64,000 bases of DNA from NCBI RefSeq assembly GCF_020404845.1, contig NZ_JAIOJZ010000010.1, forward strand, positions 62,001 through 126,000, given 5' to 3'. The position numbers and the translations under genes are program-made. This DNA comes from Streptomyces hyderabadensis. GTDB lineage: Bacteria; Actinomycetota; Actinomycetes; Streptomycetales; Streptomycetaceae. A model generated the notes under the pieces. That model saw only the letters and a program-made list of their open reading frames with translations, was not told where the DNA came from and searched no databases. This document shows, one piece after another, positions 19,192 to 29,568 of the stretch (the first letter of the stretch is position 1; each line of letters starts with the position of its first letter).

Positions 19192-19209
19192 CCGCCGGCG
19201 CGCCGGCGG
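19192..19209. terminator. Palindrome between convergent lipase and NUDIX genes
   Basis: Perfect 18-nt palindrome CCGCCGGCGCGCCGGCGG, lying in the 146-bp gap between two genes that point at each other. Likely a bidirectional transcription stop, although a loop-free palindrome could only fold with an internal loop of 4 nt. Confidence 0.45.
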
Positions 19210-19270
19210 TGGCGCTGTGGCAGGCGTTCGGACGCTGAGCGGCGCGGGTGGGACGGCGAGGCGCCGGGGA

Positions 19271-19816
19271 TCACGGCCTGGCGTCCTGTCCGAGCCGCAG
19301 GTGATGCAGCAGGAGTAACGCGGCCGCCATGTTGGCGGCCGGGACCTCCCCGCGGGCGACCAGGTCGGGGACGAGCTTGAGCGGGACCCATTCCCGGCGC
19401 TCCGACTCGAAGTCGTCCACGGGATGGCCGACGTACGTGCCCTCGTCGGCCCAGTAGACGTGGTGCCGGGCGTCGGTGAGGCCGTTGGAGGGCTCCACGC
19501 TCATCAGGTGGTGCAGCGGTCCGGGCCGCCAGCCGGTCTCCTCCTCCAGTTCCCTGGCCGCCGCCACCGCGACGTCCTCGCCGTCCTCGACGACGCCGGC
19601 GGCGAGTTCCCAGCCCCAGCTGTCGGTGATGAAGCGGTGCCGCCACAGCAGGAGGACCTCGTCGGCCTCGTTCACGACCGTGGCCACGGCCACGGGGCGC
19701 ATCCGTATCAGGAAGTGGTCGAGGTGCCGGCCGTCCGGCAGGGCGACATCGGCGAGATTGACGCTGAACCAGCGATTTGCGTACACATTCTGTTCGCTCT
19801 CTTTCGTCCACTGCAC
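19271..19816 (-). CDS. NUDIX hydrolase (ADP-ribose pyrophosphatase-like)
   Basis: 181 residues with a canonical Nudix box: GVVEDGEDVAVAAARELEEETGW, all catalytic positions kept (G, E, RELxEE, G). N-terminal WFSVNLADVALPDGRHLDHFLIRM and WELAAG place it near the ADP-sugar pyrophosphatases (YffH/NudF type). Hydrolyses a nucleoside diphosphate linked to another moiety. GTG 19816 has an AAAGGTGG site upstream. Unlike the divergent Nudix-like protein at 12-13 kb, this one should be an active enzyme. Same strand as, and 107 bp after, the NsdA-like regulator. Confidence 0.93.
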   Translation of the reverse strand: MQWTKESEQNVYANRWFSVNLADVALPDGRHLDHFLIRMRPVAVATVVNEADEVLLLWRHRFITDSWGWELAAGVVEDGEDVAVAAARELEEETGWRPGPLHHLMSVEPSNGLTDARHHVYWADEGTYVGHPVDDFESERREWVPLKLVPDLVARGEVPAANMAAALLLLHHLRLGQDARP

Positions 19817-19923
19817 GGTTCTGCCACCTTTCCTTGAGTAGGTGGCAATATCGCAGCAGCGGCGTCCCGGCAGCAGGCGTACGACGGCCGCTCACGGCGC
19901 AGGGGCGGGCGCGGAGGGTGTTC

Positions 19924-21264
19924 CTACAGGGGGACGCGCAGGGCACCGTCGATCAGTTCGGCGGCCTCGTCCGTGCCCGCGCACCCGCTGTTCACCAGGT
20001 GCTCGCGCACCGCCCGCAGCCGGTCGCGCAGCCGCTGGGACTCCATGCCCCGGGCCTGCTCCGCCATCCGTACGGCGGTGGCGACCGCCTTGTCGGCGTT
20101 GCCCTGGCGCAGTTCGATCGTGCTGAGCATGGCGAGCCGGTGCACGCGCCCCCGGTCGTGCGCCGGGGTGTCGACGGCGGCCGCCGCGTGCTCCCCGGCC
20201 GCCGCGAGTTCCCCGAGGCTCAGCAGCGCCTCCGCCACCTGGACGTTGACCAGTCCGGGCTGGACGTAGCCGGTCTCGTCGGGCTCGTACCCGCGCCGGA
20301 TGCGCTCGGCGGCCTGCTCGGCCCGGCGGATGCAGGCCAGCGCGCTGCTGCCGTCGCCCAGGTGCGCGTACGCCTTCGCCTGCATCGCGTACAGGTCGGA
20401 GGCGAGCGCCGGGGTGATGTGCCGTCCGGCGGCCCGCAGCGCGGCCTCGGCGAAGGCGACGGCCTGCCGGAACTCCCGCAGGAACAGCGCCTGGTTGACC
20501 AGCAGCGCGATGACGTAGGCGCCGAGCCCCCGGTCGCCGCTGGCCTTGGCCAGCCGCAGCGCCTGGTGGAAGTAGCGCTGGGCGAGGCCGTGCGCGTCGG
20601 AATCGTACGCGCAGATCCCGGCCACCGCCACCAGGCCCCCGGTGGCCCGGTGCAGCTGCCGTCCGGTGGCGTCGGTGTAGCTGCCCCGCAGCAGCGGCGC
20701 GGCCTCGGAGTTGAGGAAGCCGACGATGCGGGCGCGGGTCGCGATGCCGCCGGCCTTGCGGTACATCTGCTCGTAGTGCGCGCGGGCGCAGCGCACCGTC
20801 TCCAGGTCGGCCGCCGTGACCCGGTGCCGCCCGCCGCGGGAGACGTCCGTGTCCTCGGGCGGGTTCTCCCACTCCCACACCGGCATCACGGCGGGCGTGC
20901 CGGTGAGCGCGGGGGCGCCGAGGATGTGCGGGCGCTGCTGCTGGTCGGAGCGCCACAGGGCGGTCGCCCGCTCCACGAACCCGGAGAGCGAGCCGGTGTG
21001 CGGGGCGGCCGGTTCGCCGGGCACGCCGAGGCCGATGTCGTCGAGCGTGACGGGTCGGTGCAGCCGGGCCGCGAGGACCTCGCAGATCAGGTCGGGCACC
21101 TGACCGCGCGGCCGCTGCCCCTTCAACCACCGCGCCACGGCGGTGTGTTCGTACCTCAGTGCGAGCCCACGTGCCCGCCCCGCCTGGTTCACGTGCGCGG
21201 CCAGTCCCGCGTGCGAGATCCCGGCCTCGTCGAGGATCGCGTCGAGCAGGGTGTTGGGCTGCAT
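19924..21264 (-). CDS. NsdA-like HTH/TPR transcriptional regulator
   Basis: 446 residues. The N-terminal ~80 residues (LLDAILDEAGISHAGLAAHVNQAGRARG...HTAVARWLKGQRP) are an XRE-type helix-turn-helix; residues ~190-430 are helical TPR-like repeats (AHGLAQRYFHQALRLAKASGD, LASDLYAMQAKAYAHLGD, LVNVQVAEALLSLGELAAAGEHA). This is the architecture of the Streptomyces NsdA family, negative regulators of differentiation, of which each genome has several. ATG 21264 follows a pyrimidine-poor region with GGGGGG upstream. Specific targets unknown. Confidence 0.85.
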   Translation of the reverse strand: MQPNTLLDAILDEAGISHAGLAAHVNQAGRARGLALRYEHTAVARWLKGQRPRGQVPDLICEVLAARLHRPVTLDDIGLGVPGEPAAPHTGSLSGFVERATALWRSDQQQRPHILGAPALTGTPAVMPVWEWENPPEDTDVSRGGRHRVTAADLETVRCARAHYEQMYRKAGGIATRARIVGFLNSEAAPLLRGSYTDATGRQLHRATGGLVAVAGICAYDSDAHGLAQRYFHQALRLAKASGDRGLGAYVIALLVNQALFLREFRQAVAFAEAALRAAGRHITPALASDLYAMQAKAYAHLGDGSSALACIRRAEQAAERIRRGYEPDETGYVQPGLVNVQVAEALLSLGELAAAGEHAAAAVDTPAHDRGRVHRLAMLSTIELRQGNADKAVATAVRMAEQARGMESQRLRDRLRAVREHLVNSGCAGTDEAAELIDGALRVPL

Positions 21265-21695
21265 GGGTGCCCCCCGGTGAATCGCTGCCGACAGCGTAGT
21301 GCGTCGGTCTTCACACGGGGTGTGAACGGAGTGCGCGCATCCGCAGCGTGTGCGCGCTGTCGCGGAGAGTTCCGGACCGGTTGACTGAAGGGCCTCGAAA
21401 GAGGCCGGCCGGGCCGCCGGCTCCCCCTCGTACAGTGCGGCGGCCCGTATCCACGCCGTCCGCCCAGCTGCCTGCCCGACACTCCGTGGCGGGGCGGACG
21501 GCTCCGCCGGCTTCAATGGTTTCGACTCGTCGCCGTTCGGTGTGCGGGTGCGTTGTCGACTGCGGGCAGTCGGTGGCTGGTCGCGCAGTTCCCCGCGCCC
21601 CTTTTCAGGGGCGCGGGGAACTGCGCGAGCGACCACGACGTACCCGCAGCCGCCGAACCGGCGGAAACCCCACGCCCCTTGGGCGAACCGCGGCC
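21265..21695. other. 431-bp intergenic region with hairpin repeat
   Basis: No credible gene. It holds the promoter region of the NsdA-like gene (about 21270-21340, with repeated short TGCGCGC-type motifs) and, nearer pheT, the long perfect hairpin described separately. The rest is GC-rich sequence without recognised features. Confidence 0.6.
21581..21628. repeat. 21-bp perfect hairpin, dispersed repeat and probable pheST terminator
   Basis: Two 21-nt arms (21581-21601 and 21608-21628) pair without mismatch around the loop TTTTCA; the arm core is GCGCAGTTCCCCGCGCC. A half-copy with the same arm and the same following GA.C.CCAC.ACG..CCCGCAGCC stretch occurs at 27611-27654, so it belongs to a dispersed family. 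On the minus strand it lies 68 bp after the pheT stop and should end that transcript. Confidence 0.75.
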
Positions 21696-24217
21696 CTAAC
21701 TGCGCAGCACCGCTCCGACCCGCTCGCCCGCGAGGGCAACCGCCGCGTCGCGGGCGGCCGACGCCTCGTCGACCGTCAGCGTCCGGTCCCCCGCGCGGAA
21801 GCGCAACGCGTACGCCAGCGACTTGCGCCCCTCGCCGAGCTGCTCCGCGTTGTCGTACACGTCGAACAGCCGGATGGACTCCAGCAGTTCACCCGCGCCC
21901 TCACGCAGCGCGGCCTCGACCTCCGACGCCGGGACGAACTCCTCGACGACCAGGGCGACGTCCTGCGTGGCGACGGGGAACGTGGAGATGCCCGGTGCCT
22001 GCGGGGTGTCGTCGCCGACCCGCTGCACCGCGTCCAGGTCCAGCTCCATCGCGCAGGTGCGCGCGGGCAGGCCCAGCGTCTTCAGGACCCGCGGGTGCAG
22101 CTCACCCGCGTGCCCGATCACCCGCTCCTCGCCGTCCAAGGTGACGAACAGCTCGGCGCAGCGGCCCGGGTGCCACGGACCGTACTGGCCCTTGCGGACG
22201 CCCAGTTCGGCACCGGCCTCGCGGGCGACGGTCCGGGCGGCCTCGACCGCGTCGGCCCAGTCGGCCGGACGGCCCCTGCCCCACCAGCCGGCCTGCTCGC
22301 GGGCGCCGGCCAGGACCACGGCGACGTGCCGGGGCTGGTCGGGCAGCGCGGCGTCCAGCGCGGCGAGGTCGTCCGCGCTGGGGCGGCGGTCGACCGGCAG
22401 GTTCGCGGCGACGCGCTGCTCGTCGCGCGGGTGGAAGACCAGGCCCGTCTCGAAGAGCGCCAGGTCGTGCGCGCCCCGGCCGTCGTTGCGGCGCAGCGCG
22501 CCCAGCAGGCCCGGCAGCAGCGAGGTCCGCAGCGCGGGCTCCTCGTCGCTGAGCGGGTTGACCAGCCGGACGACGCGGCGGGCCGGGTCGTCGGCGTCGA
22601 GTCCGAGCTGGTCGAAGACCTGCTCGCTCACGAACGGGTAGTTCAGCGCCTCGACGTAACCGGCTCCGGCCAGGGCCCGTCCGACGCGGCGGTGCAGCCG
22701 CTGGCGGGGGGTGAGGCCGCGGCCCGCCGGGGGCCGGGGCAGCGTGGAGGGCAGGTTCTCGTAGCCCTCCAGGCGGATGACCTCTTCGGCCAGGTCGTTG
22801 ATGTCGTCGAGGTCGGGCCGCCACGACGGAACCGTGACGATCAGCTCGTCCTGGCCGTACACGTCGCAGCCGACCTCCTGGAGGCGGCGTACCACGGTCT
22901 CGCGGCCGTAGGCCACGCCCGCGACCTTGTCCGGGTGGTCGGCCGCCACGGTGATCGTGTGCGGCGCGTGCGGGGCGCTGATCTCGGTGACGCCGGACTC
23001 GGCGGTGCCGCCCGCGAGCAGCACCAGCAGGTCGACGGTGCGCTGCGCGGCAGCGGCGGCGGCCTGCGGGTCGACGCCGCGCTCGAAGCGGCGGGACGCC
23101 TCCGAGGACAGCTTGTGCCGGCGGGCGGTGCGCGCGACGGACACCTGGTCGAAGTGGGCGGCCTCGATGACCACGTCGCTCGTCGCGTTCCCGCCGTTCT
23201 CGGCGGCGTCGTGGTCGGCGATCTCCGTGTTGGCGCCGCCCATGACACCGGCGAGGCCGATCGGGCCGCGGTCGTCGGTGATGACCAGGTCCTCGGCGTG
23301 CAGCTTCCGCTCGACCCCGTCCAGGGTGACGATCTTCTCGCCCTCCTGGGCCCGGCGCACGCCGATGGTGCCCTGGACCAGTGAGCGGTCGTAGGCGTGC
23401 AGGGGCTGGCCCAGCTCCATCATCACGTAGTTGGTGACGTCCACGGCCAGCGAGATCGGGCGCATGCCGACCTTCTGCAGGCGCCGCTGGAGCCAGATCG
23501 GCGAGCGGGCCTCGGCGCCGAGACCGGTCACGGTGCGGGCGGTGAAGCGGTCGCAGCCGATGGGGTCGGCGATCTTCACCGGGTAGCCGTAGGCGTTGGG
23601 CCCGGGCACGTCGAGCAGGGCCGGGTCGCGCAGCGGCAGGCCGTAGGCGATGGCGGCCTCGCGGGCGACGCCGCGGATGGACAGGCAGTCGCCGCGGTTG
23701 GCGGTGACGGCGATGTCCAGCACCTCGTCGACCAGTTCCAGCAGCTCGATGGCGTCCTTGCCGACCTCGGTCTCCGGCGGCAGCACGATGATGCCGTGGG
23801 TGCCGTCGTCGCCCATGCCCAGCTCGTCGCTGGAGCAGATCATGCCGTGGGACGTCTTGCCGTAGGTCTTGCGGGCGCTGATCGAGAAGCCGCCGGGCAG
23901 GGTGGCGCCGGGCAGGACCACGACGACCTTGTCGCCGACGGAGAAGTTCCGGGCGCCGCAGACGATCTCCTGGGGCTCACCGGTGCCGTTGGCCTGGCCG
24001 ACGTCGACCGTGCAGAAGCGGATCGGCTTCTTGAAGCCCTCCAGCTCCTCGATGGTCAGCACCTGGCCGACGACGAGGGGGCCCTTGAGGTCGGCGCCCA
24101 GGTGCTCGACGGTCTCGACCTCCAGACCGGCCGAAATCAGCTTGGCCTGCACGTCGCGGCCGGTCTCGGTGGCCGGCAGGTCGACGTACTCCCGCAGCCA
24201 GGAAAGCGGGACCCGCA

Positions 24218-24218
<1 letters not shown>
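21696..24218 (-). CDS. pheT: Phenylalanyl-tRNA synthetase beta subunit
   Basis: 840 residues, normal for a bacterial PheT. Domains in order: N-terminal [15 protein letters not shown], tRNA-binding OB-fold (~40-150, [25 protein letters not shown]), B3/B4 editing domain, B5 DNA-binding-like domain, and the FDX-ACB anticodon-binding domain at the C-terminus ([22 protein letters not shown]...[14 protein letters not shown]). Pairs with PheS to charge tRNA-Phe. Its ATG overlaps the pheS stop by one base (TGATG), so expression is coupled. Confidence 0.98.
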
Positions 24219-25459
<1,241 letters not shown>

Positions 25460-25521
25460 CTAACGGGGCGGTGGAACGCTGATGACGCCCGTGGGGGGCG
25501 CCGGCTGCCTCTGGGTGCTGC

Positions 25522-26661
25522 TCAGGTGAGGTACGCCGGTGCCGCCACGGGCAACGTAAATCGGAACTGCGCGCCGCCGCCGGGGGCGCGGCCGACCGTG
25601 ATGGTGCCGCCGTGGGCCTCGACGATGCCCTTGACGATGTACAGCCCGAGCCCGGTGCCGCCGCGCTTGCTGCCCCGCCAGAAGCGGGTGAAGACGCGGT
25701 TCATGGATTCCTCCGGGATGCCCGCCCCCTCGTCGCTCACCGTGACCGACGTGCCGGTGTCCTCCCCCTCGCGGGGGGACGCCGTGGGCGTGACGTCAAT
25801 GGTGACGGTTCCCTCGCCGTGCCGCACGGCATTTTCCAGCAGGTTGCTCAGCACCTGGTCGACCTTGTCGGGGTCGGCCCACAGGTCGGGCAGCGGCTGG
25901 GCGAGGCGGAGCAGGAACCGGTCGGCCGCCAGGCCGGCGGCGACGTACGCCTGGATGTGCCGGCCGACGGCCGCGCCGATGTCGACGGGCTGGCGGCGCA
26001 CCTCCAGGCGGCCGGAGTCGATCCGGGAGATGTCGAGCAGCTCGGCGATGAGCCGGGTGACCCGGTCGGCGTCGGCGTCGACGGTCTCCAGCATCAGCCG
26101 CTTCTGGTCGTCGGTGAACCTCTCCCACTTGGCCAGCAGCGTGGCCGTGAAGCCCTTGACGGAGGTGAGCGGGGAGCGCAGTTCGTGGGCGACGGTGGCG
26201 ATCAGCTCGGCGTGGCTGCGCTCGGTGCGGCGCCGGGCCTCGGTGTCGCGCAGGGTGACGACGACGCGGTGGACGGGGCCGAGGCGTTCGGTGCGGACGT
26301 AGCGGGCGGTGACCAGGACCTCCCGGCCGCCGGGGAGCAGCAGGTTGCGCTCGGGCTGGCGGACGCGGATGGCGAGGCCGCCGTAGGGGTCGGTGAGCTG
26401 CCACCAGCGGCGGCCCTCCAGGTCCTCCAGGGGCAGGGCGCTCTCCAGGGGCTGTCCGAGGGCTTGGGCGGCAGGGGTGGCGGTGATCCGGACGGCGGCC
26501 GCGTTGAAGCAGACCACCCGGCCGTGCTCGTCGGCGACGACCAGGCCGTCGGGCAGCTGGTCCGGGTCGATGCCGAGGTCGGCGGGATCGGCGGGCGGGC
26601 GGGGCGCGGGCGGGCGCGGCACCTGGTGTGCTCCCGGTGCGCTGCTCGTGCCGACGCTCAT
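25522..26661 (-). CDS. PAS-domain sensor histidine kinase
   Basis: 379 residues, no transmembrane segment. A PAS domain at ~30-150 (LPDGLVVADEHGRVVCFNAAAVRITATP) is followed by HisKA with phospho-acceptor His in VAHELRSPLTSVKGF, N-box LSNLLENAVRHGEG, G1 VSDEGAGIPEESMNRVFTRFWRG, and G2 GGTGLGLYIVKGIVEAHGG. Cytosolic signal input. No response regulator gene adjacent, so it is an orphan kinase whose partner must be elsewhere. Confidence 0.93.
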   Translation of the reverse strand: MSVGTSSAPGAHQVPRPPAPRPPADPADLGIDPDQLPDGLVVADEHGRVVCFNAAAVRITATPAAQALGQPLESALPLEDLEGRRWWQLTDPYGGLAIRVRQPERNLLLPGGREVLVTARYVRTERLGPVHRVVVTLRDTEARRRTERSHAELIATVAHELRSPLTSVKGFTATLLAKWERFTDDQKRLMLETVDADADRVTRLIAELLDISRIDSGRLEVRRQPVDIGAAVGRHIQAYVAAGLAADRFLLRLAQPLPDLWADPDKVDQVLSNLLENAVRHGEGTVTIDVTPTASPREGEDTGTSVTVSDEGAGIPEESMNRVFTRFWRGSKRGGTGLGLYIVKGIVEAHGGTITVGRAPGGGAQFRFTLPVAAPAYLT

Positions 26662-26711
26662 CCCCGTACCCCACCTCTCAACCGCGCAGGGGCCTTGAGC
26701 TGGTCACCCTA

Positions 26712-27560
26712 CTAGCTCTCGGTGACGGAGCGGCACCCTCCGGCGGCGCGCTGTGCACGCGCCGACGCGTAGAGACATACGGCGGCGGCGGTCGCGAGGT
26801 TCAGACTCTCCGCCTTCCCGTGGATCGGGACACGCAGGACGGCGTCGGTGAGGGCGCGGGTCTCCTCCGGGAGCCCCCAGGCCTCGTTGCCGAACACCCA
26901 GGCGGTGGGCCCGCCCATGGTGCCCGCGTCCAGCTCGGCGTCGAGGTCGTCCGCACCCGCACCGTCGGCGGCCAGCACCCGCACCCCCGCCTCCCGCAGC
27001 CCGGCGACGGCCCGCTCGACGGGGACGCCGACGGCGACCGGCAGGTGGAAGAGGGAGCCGACGGAGGCGCGTACGGCCTTGGGGTTGTACAGGTCGACGG
27101 AGGCGTCGGTGAGCACGACCGCCTCGGCGCCCGCGGCGTCGGCGCAGCGCAGCACGGTCCCGGCGTTGCCGGGGTCCCTCACGTGCGCGAGGACGGCGAC
27201 CAGCTTGGGCCGGGCGGCGAGGATCTCCTCGAACGGCGTGTCCAGGAACCGGCAGACCCCGACCAGGCCCTGCGGGGTGACGGTGGTGGAGATGTCCTCG
27301 ATGACCGCGTCGGCGGCCAGGTGCACCCGGGCACCCACCTCCCGGGCGGCCCCCACGATGTCGGCGTACCGCTCCGCGGCCTCGACGGTGGCGAACAGCT
27401 CGACCAGCGTCTCCCCGTACCCCGCGGCCTCCCGCACGGCCTGCGGCCCCTCGGCCAGGAACAGCCGCTCCTTCCCCCGGAAGTTCCGCTTCCCCAGCCG
27501 CCGAGCGGCAGCGACACGGGGGGACCGGGGAGAGATCAGCTCGGGGCTGCCAGGTCGCAC
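26712..27560 (-). CDS. TrmH/SpoU-family RNA 2'-O-methyltransferase
   Basis: 282 residues. N-terminal substrate-binding domain (RRLGKRNFRGKERLFLAEGPQAVREA) and C-terminal SPOUT knot with its three motifs: VLAHVRDPGNAGTVLRCADAAGA, WVFGNEAWGLPEE, and VPIHGKAESLNLATAAAVCLY. Probably methylates 23S rRNA (RlmB/TsnR-like) using SAM. GTG 27560 is preceded by GAAGGTGAG. Lies downstream of the ribosomal protein operon on the same strand, separated by a terminator and repeat. Confidence 0.93.
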   Translation of the reverse strand: MRPGSPELISPRSPRVAAARRLGKRNFRGKERLFLAEGPQAVREAAGYGETLVELFATVEAAERYADIVGAAREVGARVHLAADAVIEDISTTVTPQGLVGVCRFLDTPFEEILAARPKLVAVLAHVRDPGNAGTVLRCADAAGAEAVVLTDASVDLYNPKAVRASVGSLFHLPVAVGVPVERAVAGLREAGVRVLAADGAGADDLDAELDAGTMGGPTAWVFGNEAWGLPEETRALTDAVLRVPIHGKAESLNLATAAAVCLYASARAQRAAGGCRSVTES

Positions 27561-27610
27561 TCTTGCTCACCTTCACATTTGAATCAACGCGGACTGCAAC
27601 GCGCCCCCCA

Positions 27611-27654
27611 GGGGCGCGGGGAACTGCGCGACCAGCCACAACGAGCCCGCAGCC
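27611..27654. repeat. Second copy (half) of the dispersed GC-rich repeat
   Basis: Begins GGGGCGCGGGGAACTGCGCG and continues with an AC.A.CCACAACGAGCCCGCAGCC tail that matches 21608-21652 at most positions. Only one arm is present, with a short GCGCCCC/GGGGCGC foldback at its start. Sits between the rplT terminator and the methyltransferase gene. Confidence 0.7.
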
Positions 27655-27682
27655 GAGAACGGACAGGACCGGGCGGCAACCG

Positions 27683-27716
27683 AAGGGACCCGCAGGCTCC
27701 AGCCTGCGGGTCCCTT
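27683..27716 (-). terminator. Terminator of infC-rpmI-rplT
   Basis: Perfect 16-bp inverted repeat (arm AAGGGACCCGCAGGCT) separated by only CC, folding with a 4-nt loop. Starts 26 nt after the rplT stop on the minus strand. No U-tract, as typical for the genus. Confidence 0.8.
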
Positions 27717-27742
27717 CAACTACGGCTCAAGCCGGCGCAGCG

Positions 27743-28126
27743 TCACGCCGCCTTCGGCGCGTTCACATCGCTCGGCAGCGCCTTCTGCGCGACCTCGACG
27801 AGCGCGGCGAACGCGTTCGGGTCGTTGACGGCCAGCTCGGCGAGGATCTTGCGGTCGACCTCGACGTTGGCGGCCTTCAGGCCCTGGATGAAGCGGTTGT
27901 ACGTGATGCCGTTGGCGCGGGCAGCGGCGTTGATGCGCTGGATCCACAGCTGGCGGAAGTCACCCTTGCGCTTCTTGCGGTCGTTGTAGTTGTAGACCAG
28001 CGAGTGGGTGACCTGCTCCTTGGCCTTGCGGTACAGACGCGAACGCTGACCGCGGTAGCCGGAGGCCTGCTCGAGGATCGCCCGGCGCTTCTTGTGGGCG
28101 TTGACTGCCCGCTTGACGCGTGCCAC
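27743..28126 (-). CDS. rplT: 50S ribosomal protein L20
   Basis: 127 residues: [26 protein letters not shown]..., the basic N-terminal extension and globular domain [31 protein letters not shown] typical of L20. Binds 23S rRNA early in 50S assembly. Last gene of infC-rpmI-rplT, where L20 (or the unbound pool of it) is the autoregulator in other bacteria. Confidence 0.99.
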   Translation of the reverse strand: MARVKRAVNAHKKRRAILEQASGYRGQRSRLYRKAKEQVTHSLVYNYNDRKKRKGDFRQLWIQRINAAARANGITYNRFIQGLKAANVEVDRKILAELAVNDPNAFAALVEVAQKALPSDVNAPKAA

Positions 28127-28223
28127 TTGTTAACTCCTTGTAGCGGGGCCGCGGTGGTCCTCACGCGGCCCGGTATCGATTGGGTCCCGGTCCTGCCGTA
28201 CGGCGCTCAGTGGCGCCCGTACG

Positions 28224-28418
28224 TCACTTGCCGAGAAGCTTCTTGATCTTCGCGGCGTCGCCCGGGGCCATCTCGGCGTTGCCGGTGAGGCGACGCGTCA
28301 CGCGGGACGACTTGTGCTCGAGCAGGTGGCGCTTGCCGGCGCGCTCACGGAGCACCTTGCCGGAGCCGGTGATCTTGAAGCGCTTGCTGGCACCGCTGTG
28401 CGACTTGTTCTTCGGCAT
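28224..28418 (-). CDS. rpmI: 50S ribosomal protein L35
   Basis: 64 residues, standard length: [44 protein letters not shown]. Highly basic rRNA-binding protein of the large subunit. Second gene of the infC operon, 112 bp downstream of infC and 97 bp upstream of rplT. Confidence 0.99.
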   Translation of the reverse strand: MPKNKSHSGASKRFKITGSGKVLRERAGKRHLLEHKSSRVTRRLTGNAEMAPGDAAKIKKLLGK

Positions 28419-28530
28419 AGCGCCGTTCTCTCCTCGTCGGTGGCGCTCCGGTGCCCGGTCGTGAAACCGGGCACGGTTGGAGCGTCGCTCTGGTATCGGT
28501 TGTGTCCTGGGGACTGGCGGTCCCCCGGGG

Positions 28531-29184
28531 TCACGCTTCGGCGGGTGCCTCGGCCGGAGCCTCGGCTTCCGCGCCGTCGGCCTCCGCGGCGTTCTGCGAC
28601 TTGCCGGGGTTCGCCTTCGCGTCCGCCTTGCGCGCTTCCTGCGCCTGGCGGGCCTCGGCCATCGCCTCGGTCTTCTTCTTGTGCGGACCGAGGACCATGA
28701 TCATGTTCCGGCCGTCCTGCTTCGGGTTCGACTCCACGAAGCCGAGGTCCTGGACGTCCTCCGCGAGACGCTGCAGCAGTCGGTAGCCGAGCTCCGGCCG
28801 GGACTGCTCGCGACCACGGAACATGATCGTGATCTTGACCTTGTCGCCCTGCTTGAGGAACCGGACGACGTGACCCTTCTTGGTGTCATAGTCGTGCGGG
28901 TCGATCTTCGGCCGGAGCTTCATCTCCTTGATGACCGTGTGCGCCTGGTTCTTGCGCGCCTCACGGGCCTTCATGGCCGACTCGTACTTGAACTTCCCGT
29001 AGTCCATGAGCTTGCACACGGGCGGACGGGCGTTCGCCGCGACCTCGACGAGGTCGAGGTCGTACTCCTGCGCAAGCTCCAGGGCCTTGGCAAGCGGGAC
29101 AATCCCGACCTGCTCGCCGCTGGGACCGACAAGTCGCACCTCGGGAACGCGAATCCGGTCGTTGATGCGGGGCTCGGCGCTGAT
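28531..29184 (-). CDS. infC: Translation initiation factor IF-3 with an ATC start codon
   Basis: About 217 residues. N-domain [26 protein letters not shown] and C-domain [25 protein letters not shown] identify IF-3, followed by an Ala/Glu-rich tail common in actinobacteria. The only ribosome site at the family N-terminus is GAGGAGG, 4 nt before ATC at 29184-29182 (reading ISAEPRIND); an ATG or GTG start is absent there. Non-canonical AUU/AUC/AUA starts are a conserved infC feature that lets IF-3 repress its own translation. The frame stays open 29 codons upstream, but that part lies across the leader and is unlike IF-3. Confidence 0.95.
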   Translation of the reverse strand: MSAEPRINDRIRVPEVRLVGPSGEQVGIVPLAKALELAQEYDLDLVEVAANARPPVCKLMDYGKFKYESAMKAREARKNQAHTVIKEMKLRPKIDPHDYDTKKGHVVRFLKQGDKVKITIMFRGREQSRPELGYRLLQRLAEDVQDLGFVESNPKQDGRNMIMVLGPHKKKTEAMAEARQAQEARKADAKANPGKSQNAAEADGAEAEAPAEAPAEA

Positions 29185-29269
29185 GGATCCTCCTCGGTAG
29201 CACCACGCGACGGTCTGGCGGACAGCCGCGTAACGTCTGTGTTCGATAGACCTAACCGCGCCGGCACAC

Positions 29270-29300
29270 AAAAAATGCCCCGGACGATCACAGGCGGGGC
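29270..29300 (-). promoter_or_regulatory. Candidate attenuator in the infC leader (hairpin plus U-tract)
   Basis: On the minus strand GCCCCG (29300-29295), a 12-nt loop and CGGGGC (29282-29277) are followed directly by ATTTTTT (29276-29270). This is a textbook Rho-independent terminator located ~90 nt before the infC start, within the leader and so upstream of its own operon. A U6 run is rare at this G+C. Leader attenuation of infC-rpmI-rplT by L20 is known in Bacillus; the same logic is inferred here. Confidence 0.7.
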
Positions 29301-29490
29301 TCCTCGAACTGCTACCGGAGCACCGCCGCGGTGACCGCGGGGCGCGATTTCGGGCTGGTCGCCGCCGCTGGGACGGGACCGCCTGACCGGTGACCCGCCG
29401 TCGGCAGGACGGCCAGGTGGGAGTTCGAAGCCTCCACTTGTGGGCCGGACCCGCTGCCGTGGGCGTGCGTGTCCGACCGGTCGTTACACA

Positions 29491-29496
29491 AGGTTA
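29491..29496 (-). promoter_or_regulatory. Candidate -10 box of the infC operon
   Basis: TAACCT (minus strand 29496-29491) in the only AT-rich patch upstream of the leader (TGCTAACCTTGTGTAACG). No good -35 could be assigned. Position implies a ~300-nt leader. Confidence 0.4.
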
Positions 29497-29568
29497 GCAG
29501 CTCGGCCGGGGAAGGGCTAACCGAGTCCGAGTGGGGCCCGCTCCCCGGCTGCGCCTATCGTGTGCGGC

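Larger units (their letters stand above)
29185..29568 (-). other. Long infC leader region
   Basis: About 300 nt of untranslated leader between the candidate promoter near 29490 and the infC start, containing several GC-rich hairpins (e.g. CACCGCCGCGGTGACCGCGGGG around 29320-29342) and the U-tract hairpin annotated separately. No protein-coding potential recognised. The divergent DUF1844 promoter occupies its far end. Confidence 0.65.

Noticed and set aside
28135..28223. Hairpins between rplT and rpmI as a separate regulatory RNA
   Set aside because: Spacing and stems are weak and ordinary for ribosomal protein spacers.
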